Shown here: positions 12,955-24,699 of the stretch, piece after piece
Layout of the letters: every line of letters begins with the position of its first letter
How positions within the stretch are numbered: position 1 is the first letter of the stretch
From: Silurus meridionalis
Taxonomy: Eukaryota; Chordata; Actinopteri; Siluriformes; Siluridae
NCBI RefSeq assembly: GCF_014805685.1
Contig: NC_060885.1
Span: forward strand, 10,801,132 to 10,865,131
Reading direction: 5' to 3'
Length of the DNA stretch: 64,000 bases
Made by a program: the position numbers and the translations under genes
The notes under the pieces: generated by a model
Told to the model about the DNA's origin: nothing
What the model saw: only the letters and a program-made list of their open reading frames with translations
Databases searched by the model: none

Positions 12955-13395
12955 AGAGATGGGAAGGAAAGAAGTACAAATATTTCTTAACCGTAATTTA
13001 TTTTTCAGACAACTTTTTACGTTCACTCATTACATTTTTTTACACAAATATCTGTACTTTCTACTTCTTACATTTTCAAACCAGACTCGTTACTTTAGTT
13101 TGAATCTATTTGGTGATGTGATCAATAATTTTTCTTTTCATTTTATAGTGTTTTCAGCCCATCAACCTTTTTTCTTAACATTGCACGGTTTTTCAATCTA
13201 CTGTACCACTGGTGTATAATTTTCTGGCTCTCACACACCACAGACAGACCAGTTTACGAAGCTAACAACAAGCAAGGCAGAAAGCAACAAGAATGGGGCT
13301 GACATGAATGAAACAGAGGGAGTCAATGATGTAAACATGACTGAGAACAGACACATTCCTGATTACCTGATCATCATCTTGGAAGGAAGCCACTC
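12955..13395 (+). repeat. Dispersed repeat family A, copy 1
   Basis: It shares long blocks with the reverse complement of 39012-39395: ACACAAATATCTGTACTTTC, AGTTTGAATCTATTTGG, CACACACCACAGA, GAGGGAGTCA and GTAAACATGACTGAGAACAG. The opening region with repeated TTTAC/CTTTAC words resembles hAT-type nonautonomous repeats. The short open frames inside reflect the repeat, not a gene. Confidence 0.7.
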
Positions 13396-13597
13396 AAGAT
13401 CTTCCACTCCAACTCAAGTAAAGCATATCTTCATGGAGCTTGCTTTGCGCATAGGGGCAAAGTTATGTTGGTACAGGTTTGGGTCTCTAAGTTGAAGTGA
13501 ATGGGAAATTAATTGCTTCCACCACATCTATAGACATCCTATAAAATTGTGTGTCTCCAACTTTATGGTAACAGTTTGAGGATGAATCACATCTATT

Positions 13598-13627
13598 TCT
13601 TCTTCTTCTTCTTCTTCTTCTTCTTTC
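13598..13627 (+). repeat. (TTC)n microsatellite at the LINE 3' end
   Basis: About nine TTC units, (GAA)n on the minus strand, abutting the 3' end of the RTE-type element. Short repeat tails are usual at the 3' ends of RTE-clade elements. Confidence 0.8.
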
Positions 13628-15045
13628 AGAGTTCCTTTTAGGGGCTGCCACAGCGGATCATCCATACCCCCTCTGTGCCTCTTTCGAACCAACTACCTGC
13701 ATGCCTTCTCTCACCACATCTATAAACATCCTCCTTGGTCTTCCTCTTTTCCTCGTTCCTGGTAGCTCCATCCTCAGCAATCTTCTACCGATATACTCTA
13801 TGTCCCTCATCTGCATGTTTAAACCATCTTAATCACGCCTTGACTCCAAAACATGCTACATGCACGGTCCCTCTAATAAACGCGTTTCTAATCCTGCCCA
13901 TCCTCGTCACTCCCAACAAAAATCTTCACCTCTGCTACCTCCAGCTCCACCTTCTGTCTTTTAGTCAATGCCACTGTCTCTAAACCATACAACATCGCAG
14001 GTCTCACCACAGTCCTATAAACTTTCCCTTTCACTCTCGCAGATACCCTTCTACGACAAATCACTCCTGCCACTCTTCTCCACCCACTTCACCCTGCCTG
14101 CACACTTTTCTTCACTTCTCTAACACACTTTCCATTACTTTGCACTGTTGACCCCAGGTACCTAATAAAAACAAGAAAGGGCTCAGAGCCGATCCTTGAT
14201 GCAGTCCAACCTCCACCTTGAACCAGTCTGTCGTTCCTACTGCACACTTTGCTGCTGTCACACTGTCCTCATACATGTCCTGCTCCACCCTCACATACTT
14301 CTCTGACACACCTGACTTCCTTATACAATACCACAACTCCTCTCTCGGCACCCTGTCGTACACTTTCTCTAAATCCACAAATACACAATGCAACTCCTTC
14401 TGACCTTCTTTATACTTCTCCATCAACATTCTCAAAGCAAATAATGTGTCTGTGGTGCTCATCCTGAGCATGAAACCATACTGTTGCACACAGATGGTCA
14501 CTTCTTTTCTCAGCCGGGCTTCCACTACTCTTTTCCATAACTTCATGTTATGACTGATCAACTTAATTCCCCTGTAGTTTACTCCCTTATTCTTAAAGAT
14601 CAGTACCAGCACACTCCTCCATTCCTCAGGCATCCTCTCACCTTCCAGAATCTTGTTAAACAGTCTTGTTAAAAACTACACTGCCATCTCTCCTAAACAT
14701 CTCTATGCTCCTACCGGTATGTCCCACTGGTAGGTCCTACCGACTTTCCACTTTTCATACTCTTAATCGCTGCTCACATTTACTAATCCTATCCACTTCA
14801 TGCTTCACCATCTCCACATCATCCAACCATCACTCTCTTATTTTCCTCATTCATCAGCTGCTCAAATACTCCCTCCATCTTCTCAACACACTCTCCTCAC
14901 TAGTCACTAGTCCACACATTTCCATCTCCATCCTTTATTGCTCTAACTTGTAGCACATCCTTCCCAGCTTGTTTACTCTGCCTGGCCAAGCTGTAAAAAT
15001 CCTTTTCTTCTTCCTTAGTGTCCAACTTCTCATACACTTTTGTTT
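13628..15045 (-). mobile_element. RTE-clade LINE, 5'-truncated and internally deleted
   Basis: Minus-strand frames encode reverse transcriptase segments: [53 protein letters not shown] (RT domain A) and [14 protein letters not shown] (domain B). After a break come RVSARVKGKVYRTVVRPAML and YGLETVALTKRQ from the region after the catalytic core. The domain C part with the second catalytic Asp pair is missing, and the upstream part carries stops. The endonuclease is absent, so the copy is 5'-truncated. An RTE assignment (Rex3-like in fish) fits the motif wording. The copy is dead. Confidence 0.85.
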
Positions 15046-15057
15046 ATATATGTATAT

Positions 15058-15638
15058 TGTGACGACGGGCCTCTGCCGCATTTACTAAAAGGGGCAAGCG
15101 CTCCAAACTCCGAACAGCCTAGCGCAGCAAACAAGGAGACCTGGCGTCCTTACAAGACACGGCTGGAGCTCAATTGGAGTGGCAGCCCCTCACTGTCTTC
15201 AAGCCCGGCGATGCTTATAAAAGCCGGCTGGGAGGACAGTGAGTTGCAGAACCGTGGGCTCCTGAATAATAGCAGCTCTCTCCCCTATTTTTCCCACTAC
15301 AGGCAAAAGACGGCAGATGCGGAAGAGGAATTCCCGCCAGACCCTCGCAACGCCTGGTAAGTGAAGGAGATTCATCGGCCCTGCGGCAGGAAGACCCTGA
15401 CCCCTACGAGCCGATGGTGACCGTGGCAGAGTCAGCCTGCCTGTCGGGACCTAAGGCATCGGAGCGCAGCGAGAACGTACCGCTCCTTCTCCCGCCACTT
15501 TTACCCCCTCTTTCCCAGGCACCAAAACACAATAGCCCTACCTTTTACTTTGAGTTCTAGTCCCTAATAAAGACACCGTAACCCCAATTTAAGTTTCCCG
15601 TGTCTGTGTTCAGCCCGACGTGCTGGCGAGTCGCTACA
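15058..15638 (+). mobile_element. Probable solo LTR (581 bp)
   Basis: The ends are TGTGACGACGGG and GAGTCGCTACA (TGT...ACA). Four bases ATAT flank both sides, a possible 4-bp target duplication, though the site is AT-rich. Inside, TATAAAAGCCGG could be the U3 TATA box and AATAAAGACACC near the end the R-region polyadenylation signal. It is much more GC-rich than its surroundings. No internal gag/pol region or second LTR is present. The 106-codon frame inside it is not considered a gene. Confidence 0.7.
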
Positions 15639-15649
15639 ATATATATATA

Positions 15650-16193
15650 CAGTACAGACCAAAAGTTTGGACACACCTTCTCATTCAAAGAGTTTTCTTT
15701 ATTTTCATGACTAAGAAAATTGTAGATTCACACTGAAGGCATCAAAACTATGAATTAACACATGTGGAATTATATATGGAATTATATACATAACAAAAAA
15801 GTGTGAAACAACTGAAAAATGTCATATTGTAGGTTCTTCAAAGTAGCCACCTTTTGCTTTGATTACTGCTTTGCACACTCTTGGCATTCTCTTGATGAGC
15901 TTCAAGAGGTAGTCACCTGAAATGGTCTTCCAACAGTCTTGAAGGAGTTCCCTGAGAGATGCTTGGCACTTGTTGGCCCTTTTGCCTTCACTCTGCGGTC
16001 CAGCTCACCCCTAAACCATCTCGATTGGGTTCAGGTCCGGTGACTGTGGAGGCCAGGTCATCTGGCGCAGCACCCCATCACTCTCCTTCTTGGTCAAACA
16101 GCCCTTGATGCCTTCAGTGTGACTCTACAATTTTCATAGTCATGAAAATAAAGAAAACTCTTTGAATGAGAAGGTGTGTCCAAACTTTGGTCT

Positions 16194-16199
<6 letters not shown>
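15650..16199 (-). mobile_element. Nonautonomous Tc1/mariner element, copy 1
   Basis: The terminal inverted repeats start CAGTACAGACCAAAAGTTTG and end with the complement ...TTTGGTCTGTACT, and extend far inward at both ends. Read on the minus strand, the interior is a relic of the transposase C-terminal part: PQSPDLNPIEMV (the D34E region), KAKG.TSAKHL and RVCKAVIKAKGGYFEEP. The start and middle of the transposase are absent. It sits in an AT run, consistent with TA targeting. It is the inverted counterpart of 25648-26197, with the same internal deletion. Confidence 0.9.

Positions 16200-16264
<65 letters not shown>
16199..16264 (+). repeat. (AT)n microsatellite
   Basis: About 33 AT units immediately after the Tc1-type element, perhaps grown from its TA target site. 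Confidence 0.95.
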
Positions 16265-16271
<7 letters not shown>

Positions 16272-16599
16272 TAGTATAATTTAAAACAACAGTTTAAGGC
16301 AGTACAGAATTTTAGGCAGCTTGTAAATTACCTTTACCACACAAAAATATATTACAATATATCATAAAATGTTTTGTGACTCGATTTGTAAATATATTTT
16401 AATAGGAATTTGTCATGTAGCCTGCCCTAATAACTATGATGTATTTCCAATCAGGCATTCAATCCAAGAGGGCTTCTGCAGGGTCTCTACTTTAATTTAA
16501 TTTAGACATCAAAAAGAATGTACCTTTAATACAAAAAAAGAATGTACCTTTCTTTAAGATTCAAAACAAACCCTTTTTTACGTATACAGGTACAGATAA

Positions 16600-16795
16600 G
16601 TTTTTCCTGTACATATTGTAGCTGGTTAGGAAGCTGGGGTCAGAGATACAACACTTTTGGTGCAAAGAAAGTCAAAGGTTTCACTCAAAGTCCCAACAGT
16701 AGTAGCTTAGCAGTGCTGGGGCTTAAACTCATGATCTTCTAATCAGTAGCACAGAGCCTTAGCTGTTAAGCAGCACTAAAATATTACATAATGTT
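16600..16795 (-). mobile_element. tRNA-derived SINE relic
   Basis: On the minus strand it reads GCTGCTTAACAGCTAAGGCT (A-box-like), then GATCATGAGTTTAAGCCCC (B-box-like), then AGCACTGCTAAGCTACTACT and GTTGGGACTTTGAG. This order matches fish tRNA-SINEs, which continue with '...GGGCCCTTGAGCAAGG'. No pol III terminator at the tRNA boundary and no intact cloverleaf, so it is not a tRNA gene. Confidence 0.6.
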
Positions 16796-16799
16796 GAAG

Positions 16800-17430
16800 T
16801 AGCAATATTAATATATATTTATGCAAAGGTAGAAAAGTTATACAATCCAAAATCTGGGTTATAAAGTAATGAACAGTGTATGATATTTTGTTCACTGACC
16901 TGCTAAGGATCTTTTGACAGCTGTGATCAGTAAGGGACCTTGAGGCTGATCATCTGCTCTGGGCCTCTGGAAAGGAAAGGACAGAGAGGACATCGCTCTG
17001 CTCTGGCTGCCTCTGTCTCTGCTCTGGAGCCTAATAACACACAGTAATCACTCTCAACAAGCTGCACATTGCTGGTTTACCAGTACAAAAAAAACCCAAG
17101 TTCTTCATTAGGATTAAATTATCATGTTACTCTATTGCCTTTTAATCATTGTGTTCTTTTAATGTGGAAGCTGGCATAAAACTTTTGAGACTGAAATATA
17201 CATAAACCTTCTGAACTACGGTTAAATGTGGTTGGTTCCGTTCTTTTACTGCTTATGCTTATAAAATAGCAATATCAAGTTATTACATGTGATGTGGCAG
17301 GCAGTTACTGTCAGGGACAAAAAGAGTACAGACACATACTACTTAATTGTAAATGTAAGGAGGTAAAAGAAAAAGTGCTTGTAGAAACTTTTACTTAATT
17401 GAAATGTCCAGACAGATAAGCAAATATAGA
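16800..17430. other. No gene recognised
   Basis: Mixed-composition DNA with no convincing frame or repeat. Confidence 0.5.
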
Positions 17431-17851
17431 TCATGACTGAGAAGATTTCCTCATTCGAAAACCAACAAATAAGTGAATAGCAATCATGACCAAAAATATT
17501 GAATGAAACACTGAATGAAACATTGACTCGCTAAAGGAAAATATGGAGATCTTATTCATGACTGGAAATATTCACACGATTCAACTTAATTTGCACAGAG
17601 ACAAATAAGTAAACTTCAATCTTCATGATCAATATGATTCACTGACTCAAATCAGACACTGATTTGCTAAATAATAAATGAGCCAATTTTGGGCGGAACC
17701 AAAACGATTTATTGACTTCAACACAGACTGGCTTCATGATAAATGACAGACTCTCGACCATGACGAAAACGTTTCGCTGACTCAAATACCGATAGGCTTA
17801 ATGACAAATGAGGGATTCTTGGTCATGACTGAAAAGATTTGCTGGCTCATG
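17431..17851 (+). repeat. Decayed minisatellite, about 66-70-bp period, about 6 units
   Basis: Units open with TCATGACTGAAAAGATTTGC-like text and continue with TGACTCAAATAC.GA, GGCTTAATGA, AAATGAG and GATTCTTGG. Related units start near 17431, 17486, 17558, 17628, 17693, 17760 and 17823. Divergence between units is high, so the array is old. Confidence 0.75.
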
Positions 17852-17859
17852 GAGCACAA

Positions 17860-19015
17860 AAGTAGGCTCAGCATGCACACAATAGAAAAAGCAAGTTACA
17901 AAATCAATGGCTAAGACTGTGTAAAATGAACAAATAAACATTTGAATCTACATAAGAAACAATCTACACTTTGCATTGCAATGATGAATATAGATTTGTT
18001 TATTTGAAAAGGTTCTTTGATCCAAACATATAACTATATTAAACATGCCATACAGGCATAAAGGTGAGCAGCTGAGGGTTACAGATGCTGCAAATTGGGG
18101 ACTTTGTGGTGAGCCTTAATTGCTATGATAATGCTTGGCTACCTTTTCTCTCTCTGTCAGTTTTCACAGCAGCTGACAAAAATGATCATAGAAATTGTAT
18201 TTGCCATGCACTGGTACACTGATGTTTTTCCAATCCCATCCTTTAACAGCAGGATAAATCATTGAACGGAAGATGCGTTTACCAAATTCAGACTAGTAGG
18301 CAACAAGACATAAAAACTGAGGCAATTTCATGGACACACTTCTAAACTAAGGCTGGAATCAATGAACTTTCTTATTACAAGAAAACAAAACCACAACTTT
18401 TTCCAGTGTAAAAGAGAGATAACACACACATCCAGCTAAAGATGGGATGGCATGAGGAGACTCAGTCCATATGTGTAGTGCTGCAATTATCTTTGGTTTC
18501 CAGAACAAATCCCTATGCTGATTCTGCCAAGTGTGCCTTGTTCCCATTGTGTCAATAAGGTAGAGAGTGGCAGTGCTCCCTTACAAGCAGATGGTGTCAT
18601 TGTATCACTGTCAAACATATGAATTCTAAGTCAGGTTGAATTAATTGACTCTTAAATCATGAGAGACTTAAGTATGGGTTTGCTGGATTATGATCAGCAC
18701 AGGCTCTTTCAACTAACAACTAACTGAATGAGCACTTAAAAAAAACAAAAACAAAGAGTACTAATTCATTTCAGTTCGATTTGCTTCTTATACTCAAACA
18801 GATCATGAATGGAAGTCATATATAATAGAATTTCTAATATACAGTATATATTGTGAATATAAGCTTATTGAGCATAACTGTGACAAAAACCTAGTGTGCA
18901 CATGCTGTACTTTCACAATAGGTCATGTAAATATGTTCAGAATAATCATTAATTATAAAAATTAATGGTACAAAATAAATTTAATTATACACCAGCAATC
19001 AGAGGACATATTAAT
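17860..19015. other. No gene recognised
   Basis: AT-rich sequence with short chance frames only. Confidence 0.5.
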
Positions 19016-19019
19016 TGAC

Positions 19020-19850
19020 CCCAAATAAAGATTCTGTTCGGGTTTTGGGATTTTTTTTGCTTTCATACGGCTGCTGAAGCCATGGGCAATAAAGAGCTTA
19101 CAAAGCATGTATGAGATCTATTTGAAAGACAGGGATAAAATCTTCAAACCATTAGATATCATGGAGTACTGTGAATACTGTCATCAACAAGTGGAGAGAT
19201 CTTTCAAGACATCTGTGGTAACATTAATGGAGCTGCACCGAGCACTCTCTGGATATGATGTGGAGGTATCTATTCAGATGACAACTATTCTTCACATGTC
19301 TGGGCAATGGGTAGAGTGGCTAGACTAAATCACCCCAAACATGTGGCAAAATGTGTGATGGTCTGAAAAGTGCAAGAGCATAATTCTAAATGCATTTTTG
19401 CAAAGACATGACATTTTAACTCTTAAAGAAACAAAATAGCTACAGTGAAGCATGATGTTGGATACATCATGTTATGGTGCTGCTAAATTTTAGTCAACAT
19501 AATCATGGTTAGCTCCAAGAAACAATTTATTGTGTCCTCTGTTAAACAGCTAAAGATTAAAGAAAATAATAGTAAACTTTCGGCAAGATAATGACGCAAA
19601 GCACAATTCCAAATCAACAAAGCAAAGGCTTCAACAATTCGAAAAGGTCCTGTCAGAATCGAGATCTAAATCACATTGGAAGCCTTTGGACTGACTTTAG
19701 GATCCCTTGTGATTTAATATTTCAGGAGTATTTGTACATGGAAGAGTGGAATAAAATTTGAAAATCAAGATACTAGCTTGTTAGAATTTTATCCAAAATG
19801 ACAGAGTGCTGTATTACAAGCAACAGTGAAAATGTTTTGGTTTTTAACAG
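19020..19850 (+). mobile_element. Decayed Tc1-like transposase relic
   Basis: The frame at 19107-19325 contains VTLMELHR, TTILHMSG and QWVEWLD, resembling the second helix-turn-helix and linker of Tc1 transposases. Further on, fragments equivalent to the 'KHGGGSIMLWG' part (TGAAGCATGATGTTGGATAC) and to the 'QQDNDPKH' part (CAAGATAATGACGCAAAGCA) appear in order, with frameshifts and stops. The terminal inverted repeats are not recognisable. It is a dead copy. Confidence 0.7.
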
Positions 19851-20157
19851 AGGTGTATAGACAGTGTATACTAGGAACCTTGCTTTGGCAAAATCAGTCC
19901 AGTTTTCATTCTTAAACCTGTTGGTATGGATGGACGGACAAGTCAGCTTATTTGAAAGACTTTTTTCATTACAGTAAGCACTTAGTAGTTATTATAGAAG
20001 TCCGTATTTATTAACTGCAATCACTGGTACTTTGCAAAGTATAACGGTATTACATAATCATCAGATTTGTACGGCAGGATGTGGTGTCACATTTCCATTA
20101 TTACTGATTCTCAGCCCTCTGTTCAGTGGTGTCTGTGCTCCGTGGATTTATAGTATT

Positions 20158-20230
20158 ATTGGTATTATTATTATTGTTAGTAGTAGTAGTAGTAGTTGTA
20201 GTAGTAGTAGTAATAGTAGTAATATAAACA
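20158..20230 (+). repeat. (ATT)n/(AGT)n microsatellite
   Basis: TATTATTATT followed by a run of AGT units with few interruptions. Confidence 0.9.
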
Positions 20231-20237
20231 GTTTGCT

Positions 20238-20535
20238 ACTGGACATTAGATGTCACCCAGAGGTGAATAGGTTCTGTTTTAAGTCTGGTTCCTCTCAATA
20301 ATTAATTAATTTCCCTTAAAAAATAAAGTATTCTGACTCTAATTCTGAAGGTTTCTTCATCATAACATCTTAGGAAGGTTTTACTGGCTACTTTCTGCAC
20401 TGGTTTGCTCATGAAGGATAAACTTAAAGGAACTAATTTATTATGTAAAAATGTACATTATACTGTAAATAAGTGAAAAAAAAAAGTGCTAAAAATGCTA
20501 TACAAATATGTTTTAATTGAATTTAATATTAGTTT
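20238..20535 (+). repeat. Dispersed repeat family B, decayed copy
   Basis: It contains AAGTCTGGTTCCTCTCAA, GGTTTCTTCATCATAACATC and TGCTCATGAAGGATAAACTT, then AAAAATGCTATACAAATA. The order matches the copies at 60.94 and 62.39 kb, with an internal insertion. Confidence 0.65.
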
Positions 20536-21242
20536 TTGTTTGCGGTAGTAGGTGATCAGAATCAGTGACTTACGTTTTAATATATTTCTGTTCATGAATA
20601 TGTATTAAATTATTTAAATATTTCCAAAATAATAAAAAAAATATTAAATAGTCTTTTATTTTCATTTCATAGCGTTTCATCTTTTGGGTGTGACTGGATG
20701 ATCCAGCACACTGGTCAGATTCCCAACATGCATCTACTGCAAACTGCACAAGCTCAAATATATTCATGTGGATTTAATAGCTGTTTTTTTTCATTCCACA
20801 ACGGCTGACAGAGGAGAAGAAATTGATTTAGTCACAGATACACTTACAAGGACGTTTGCAAGACACACTTTACAAGAAAAGCTGGACATCATGAGGAAAG
20901 GTCAGCCAAAACAGTTCAAAGCAGTTGTTCAGCTTTTTCATGAACCATTTATATGTTTTTGTTTTCTCTCCTCTAGAATTTGCACAAAAACACACAATTT
21001 ACCTTTTATTTTGAATGAAAAAAAAAAATGAACTGAATTGTGTTCAGCAGGTTTTCTTGCTTTAGTAATGCCATTCAATCTCTCTGCATGAAATACCTGT
21101 CTGTGATGCAGCGCTCTATTATACTGCATATCTTTATACTATTTATGAAGCTGTGGCATCATAATGATGATATTAAGAGGTGGATTGACTCAGGAATGAC
21201 ACCACTGAAGGCGAAATACATGGCCCTTAACTTAGTAGTTGT

Positions 21243-21345
21243 GATGTGGTTGTAGTAGTAGTAGTAGTTGTAATAGCAGTGGTTGTAGTAATAGTGGTGG
21301 TTGTAGTAGCAGCAGTGTTGGTTATAGTAGTAGTACTAGTAACTC
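21243..21345 (+). repeat. (GTA/GTT/GTG)n imperfect microsatellite
   Basis: Long run of GTA, GTT, GTG and GCA triplets. A frame through it reads as a polyvaline-like peptide, which is only the repeat. Confidence 0.9.
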
Positions 21346-23340
21346 AATATCTTGAAATTAGTACCATAAACTTGAAGTATGCATTTTTTAAATATGTTGA
21401 ATTGGACACAACTAGAGACAATAAGGTATAGTAACTCTGATATACAGAAAAATATAAATGTAAAAATATTTCTAAAAGCACAATATATATAAAATTTTTT
21501 TTTTTTTTATTTTTATTTTGCCATCATTAGGGAACTTGGTTACTCTGACTGCATAATTGTTAAACAGGTGGAAATTGCTGCTGGTAAAATAACCATTAGA
21601 AGTCACCGTAAAGGTACGAGGCACCTGAAAGTGAACTGAGTAAAATATGTGATAAAGGCTGTAGTGGTGGGAGGTGGAGATCTGAGTTACTGCTCGTCTG
21701 ATTTCTAGCAGGGAGAGTAAACATTAGGGATCTGTTCACTTCCACTCCTCCCTCCATTCACACACATACACTAAGCACCCAGAACATGTGCCACCTGGCT
21801 CTTGTGCTCTGAGAGAAGCTTCTGGCAAATGCAGCATGAGTGACAGCAGCATCCATTCTACCCCTGCAATACTAATGATATGACTTCACAACGCCAAATA
21901 AACAGATGCTGTGCAAACACGGCCTGAAGCTCTGAGCTTGACGCAGCTGATAAAAAATGCCAGAAAGCCTTGAGGAAGATGGGTCTCTTTTTTAAACCAA
22001 CTCTGACTGAATAATGAATCTTGTCTTAACCCATGGATGATAGACCTTTGCAGTAAAAATGATGAGGAATGCAGCAGTTAAAACTGAAACTCTTGATTTT
22101 TAAACTAGATAGTATTTCAAAAAAATGTTTGTTCCAACAAACAATAGTAAATTTATTATGATTTTCCAGGTGATCAAATAAAATAATCTAGTAGCAATCA
22201 GGATTCATAGTACTTAAATATAATATATTTTATATAGAAACAAGATATAAAAAATAAAACCTCATACATTTTTTTAAAAAATTGCATGGTAATCAATTTT
22301 GCTCTATCTATCATGTCACCAATAAATCAATTTCATAGTATAACATTTTAGGGATAAAATACTTTTGGGTGAACAATCAGCTGGTGCAATGCAACCTGAT
22401 TCAAAAAATAGTTTGTATACCTTCTTACAACATTACACATTACAATCTTTATCAGTTTATTATAATGTAACATCTGCAAGCGAGTTCCTTCCTCTACAAG
22501 GAAGTTAGTTCCTGTTAGTTCCTCACCTACCTCTTTCCTGAAGTTAATAAGACATTATTTTCTGTTGCAGCAAATAATTTTTTCTAATAGAAACACTAAA
22601 ATCTTAAAACATAATATACATAATATATAACACATTGTCACGTTACACTACATTTACTAAATTACAATGTGGCCTACAAACAGAGCTGCCATGAACCACG
22701 AACACTCAACACCCACATATTTTATCATGTTCACTGTCAACTTACACTGTGCACTAAAAGTTTATACTTATATATTTTTTTAAAGTGCATACTTTTTAGT
22801 GAGAAGCAAAAAAAATATGCAAGTACCAGGTCATACCAATACAACGTGTATCCCTAGAGAACAGTTACACACTGTCACCTTACACAAGCTCATCGTTGCA
22901 TTTATCATTCTACCTATAATTAAAAAAATAACTTTGGTAGTGCTTTACATTTAAATTCTTGCACTTGCCACATCATCAGCTTTTTGTTAGTATATGTTCT
23001 GTGTCTTTGTCCAGTCCATGCTAAGCTTTAGATTTTGTTGTTTTGGTTTCTGCTTTCTGGATTTTGACTCTTACTTTGTTTAGTTTAGGTTGTTTTCTGT
23101 TCATGATTTGGATTGTTGCAAGGTTTTTTAATAAAGCATTGTATTTACACATGTTTCTGTCCCTGCCACCTGATAATATAAACTGGTCTAAATATATAAT
23201 TTTTAATATATCTGCCAGTCCAAATAATATGTTTCTGAGTACATTTCATATAGTGTATTTATTATTTGGCAATAAATTCAACTCTAGGTAACTATCCATT
23301 TTTTCTTTCTTTAGTAACCAAACATTAATTTATAATTTCT
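21346..23340. other. No gene recognised
   Basis: AT-rich. A segment at 22950-23170 with TTTTGACTCTTACTTTG- and AATAAAGCATTG-like words resembles the 3' end of a common fish dispersed repeat, but the match is weak. Confidence 0.45.
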
Positions 23341-23344
23341 TTAT

Positions 23345-23835
23345 TAACAAGTAAAATGTAGAAAAAGTATTCACCCTCACTGATGTTGAAACCCTTAAAA
23401 TAGCTCTGGTGCATGCAGACGTGACACAATAATTAGTTAAATGAAGTTCACCTGTGTGTAATTAAACTTGTCAAGGTTGAGGCCGAGATGGATAGATGGA
23501 GCCAAACACATGGTAATTAGAATAGAAGATAACCTGTCCTAATCTGAAGAGAGTTGAGATGAAGGAAGAAGTTTACCTGCAGAAGGGACAGTGGCCCTAA
23601 GTATACTGCTAAAGTTAAACTAGAGTGATTCAAAACCAAGAAGCATTAAAAAGTCCCTGATAAATCTGACGGTGAATCGGAATAGGCAAGAATATCACCA
23701 TCCAGATGTGCAAAGCTAATTGAAACTTATCCCAAAAGACTTGCAGCTGGATTTGCAGCCAAAGGTGTGCCTTCTGAAGTATTTACCCATGAAGGGGAAT
23801 ATTTTTGCAAAAATAAATATCTACTTTGTTGTTTA
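23345..23835 (+). mobile_element. Internally deleted Tc1-like element, decayed
   Basis: It starts with AAAAAGTATTCACCCTCACT, like the 5' terminal repeat of a large Tc1 family in fish. It has GTGGCCCTAAGTATACTGCT (the transposase 'DNDPKHTA' region) and then AGACTTGCAGCTGGATTTGC ('PRRLAAVIAAKG' region) near the end. The N-terminal part and several middle parts are missing. Stops and frameshifts are present. Confidence 0.7.
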
Positions 23836-24614
23836 ATCAACCATTGTGTCACAGTAAATGTATTCTTCACCTAAAGACATATGGCAAGAAATCAAACATG
23901 TGCTCTGTACATACTGAGAAAAGTGTTTCTCCTGCTTTCAGATACTCACCAGGCCTTGGGGTAGCAGCAGGCTGTTGATGAGTGGAGCTGATTGTCACAT
24001 CTAGCAGGTGAGATTACTTCTCTGCTCTGGTTTTATCAGCCTTCAGTTCTTTATACACACTGCAGTGAATCTGCAACACAGACGCCTCATACATTAGACA
24101 AACAGGGCATTTAAACATGCGGTCCCACAAAGTGATAACCGACTCTGAGCAGCAGGAGAGGAGAGACGCAGAGGCTGATGCAGCTGTTTGCTATCTGATA
24201 TGAACTGCAGCCCGAGGGGAAGCTAAATGAAGCATCGAGGTATGATGATGAAGTGAAGTGAATATTGAGGCGCAGTTCATTACATGTTACCGTCTGTAGC
24301 TCTGACGCTCCCGCTTGTTAACACATCCCCAGCATTTGGTGCTGCTCATTTTAAATGAGAGTAAACTGTTTTATCTGATGCGTGTCATTTCTGAAGGTGT
24401 GTTTCTCATCTGTTTAAGACCGCACGCACAGGACAGAAGGTGCTTATAATCAGGTGGTAGATATCTAGATTTTGGTTTAGCTTGACTCAAGGTTTGTTAA
24501 AGTTTCATATTTCAAACCACTCCATCACAAACACTTATCTACCAAGACAAATATATCAAAATATATATTCTAGACTATCTATAGGACAAACAGAAAACAA
24601 CAAAGTGTATTCAT

Positions 24615-24690
24615 ATTCAATTCATTTTTATTTGTATTGCCCCTTCAACAACAAACACTGTCACAAAGCCTCTTTATGGAAATAAGTTGA
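24615..24690 (-). repeat. Dispersed repeat family B end, decayed
   Basis: CAATTCATTTTTATTTGTAT, then CACTGTCACAAAGCCTCTTT, corresponding to TTTATTTGTATAGCGC and CATTGTCTCAAAGCAGC in the 61-kb copies. Confidence 0.6.
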
Positions 24691-24699
24691 TCAAGAATA

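Noticed and set aside
13304..13495. 63-codon plus-strand frame with NETEGVNDVNMTENR
   Set aside because: It belongs to dispersed repeat family A. The copy at 39 kb has a different frame structure, so a conserved protein is unlikely.
15040..15360. 106-codon plus-strand frame
   Set aside because: It begins in AT repeat DNA and runs into the probable solo LTR. No gag or other domain is visible.
21246..21431. 61-codon frame reading as polyvaline with a hydrophobic look
   Set aside because: Translation of a GTA/GTT/GTG microsatellite, not a membrane peptide.
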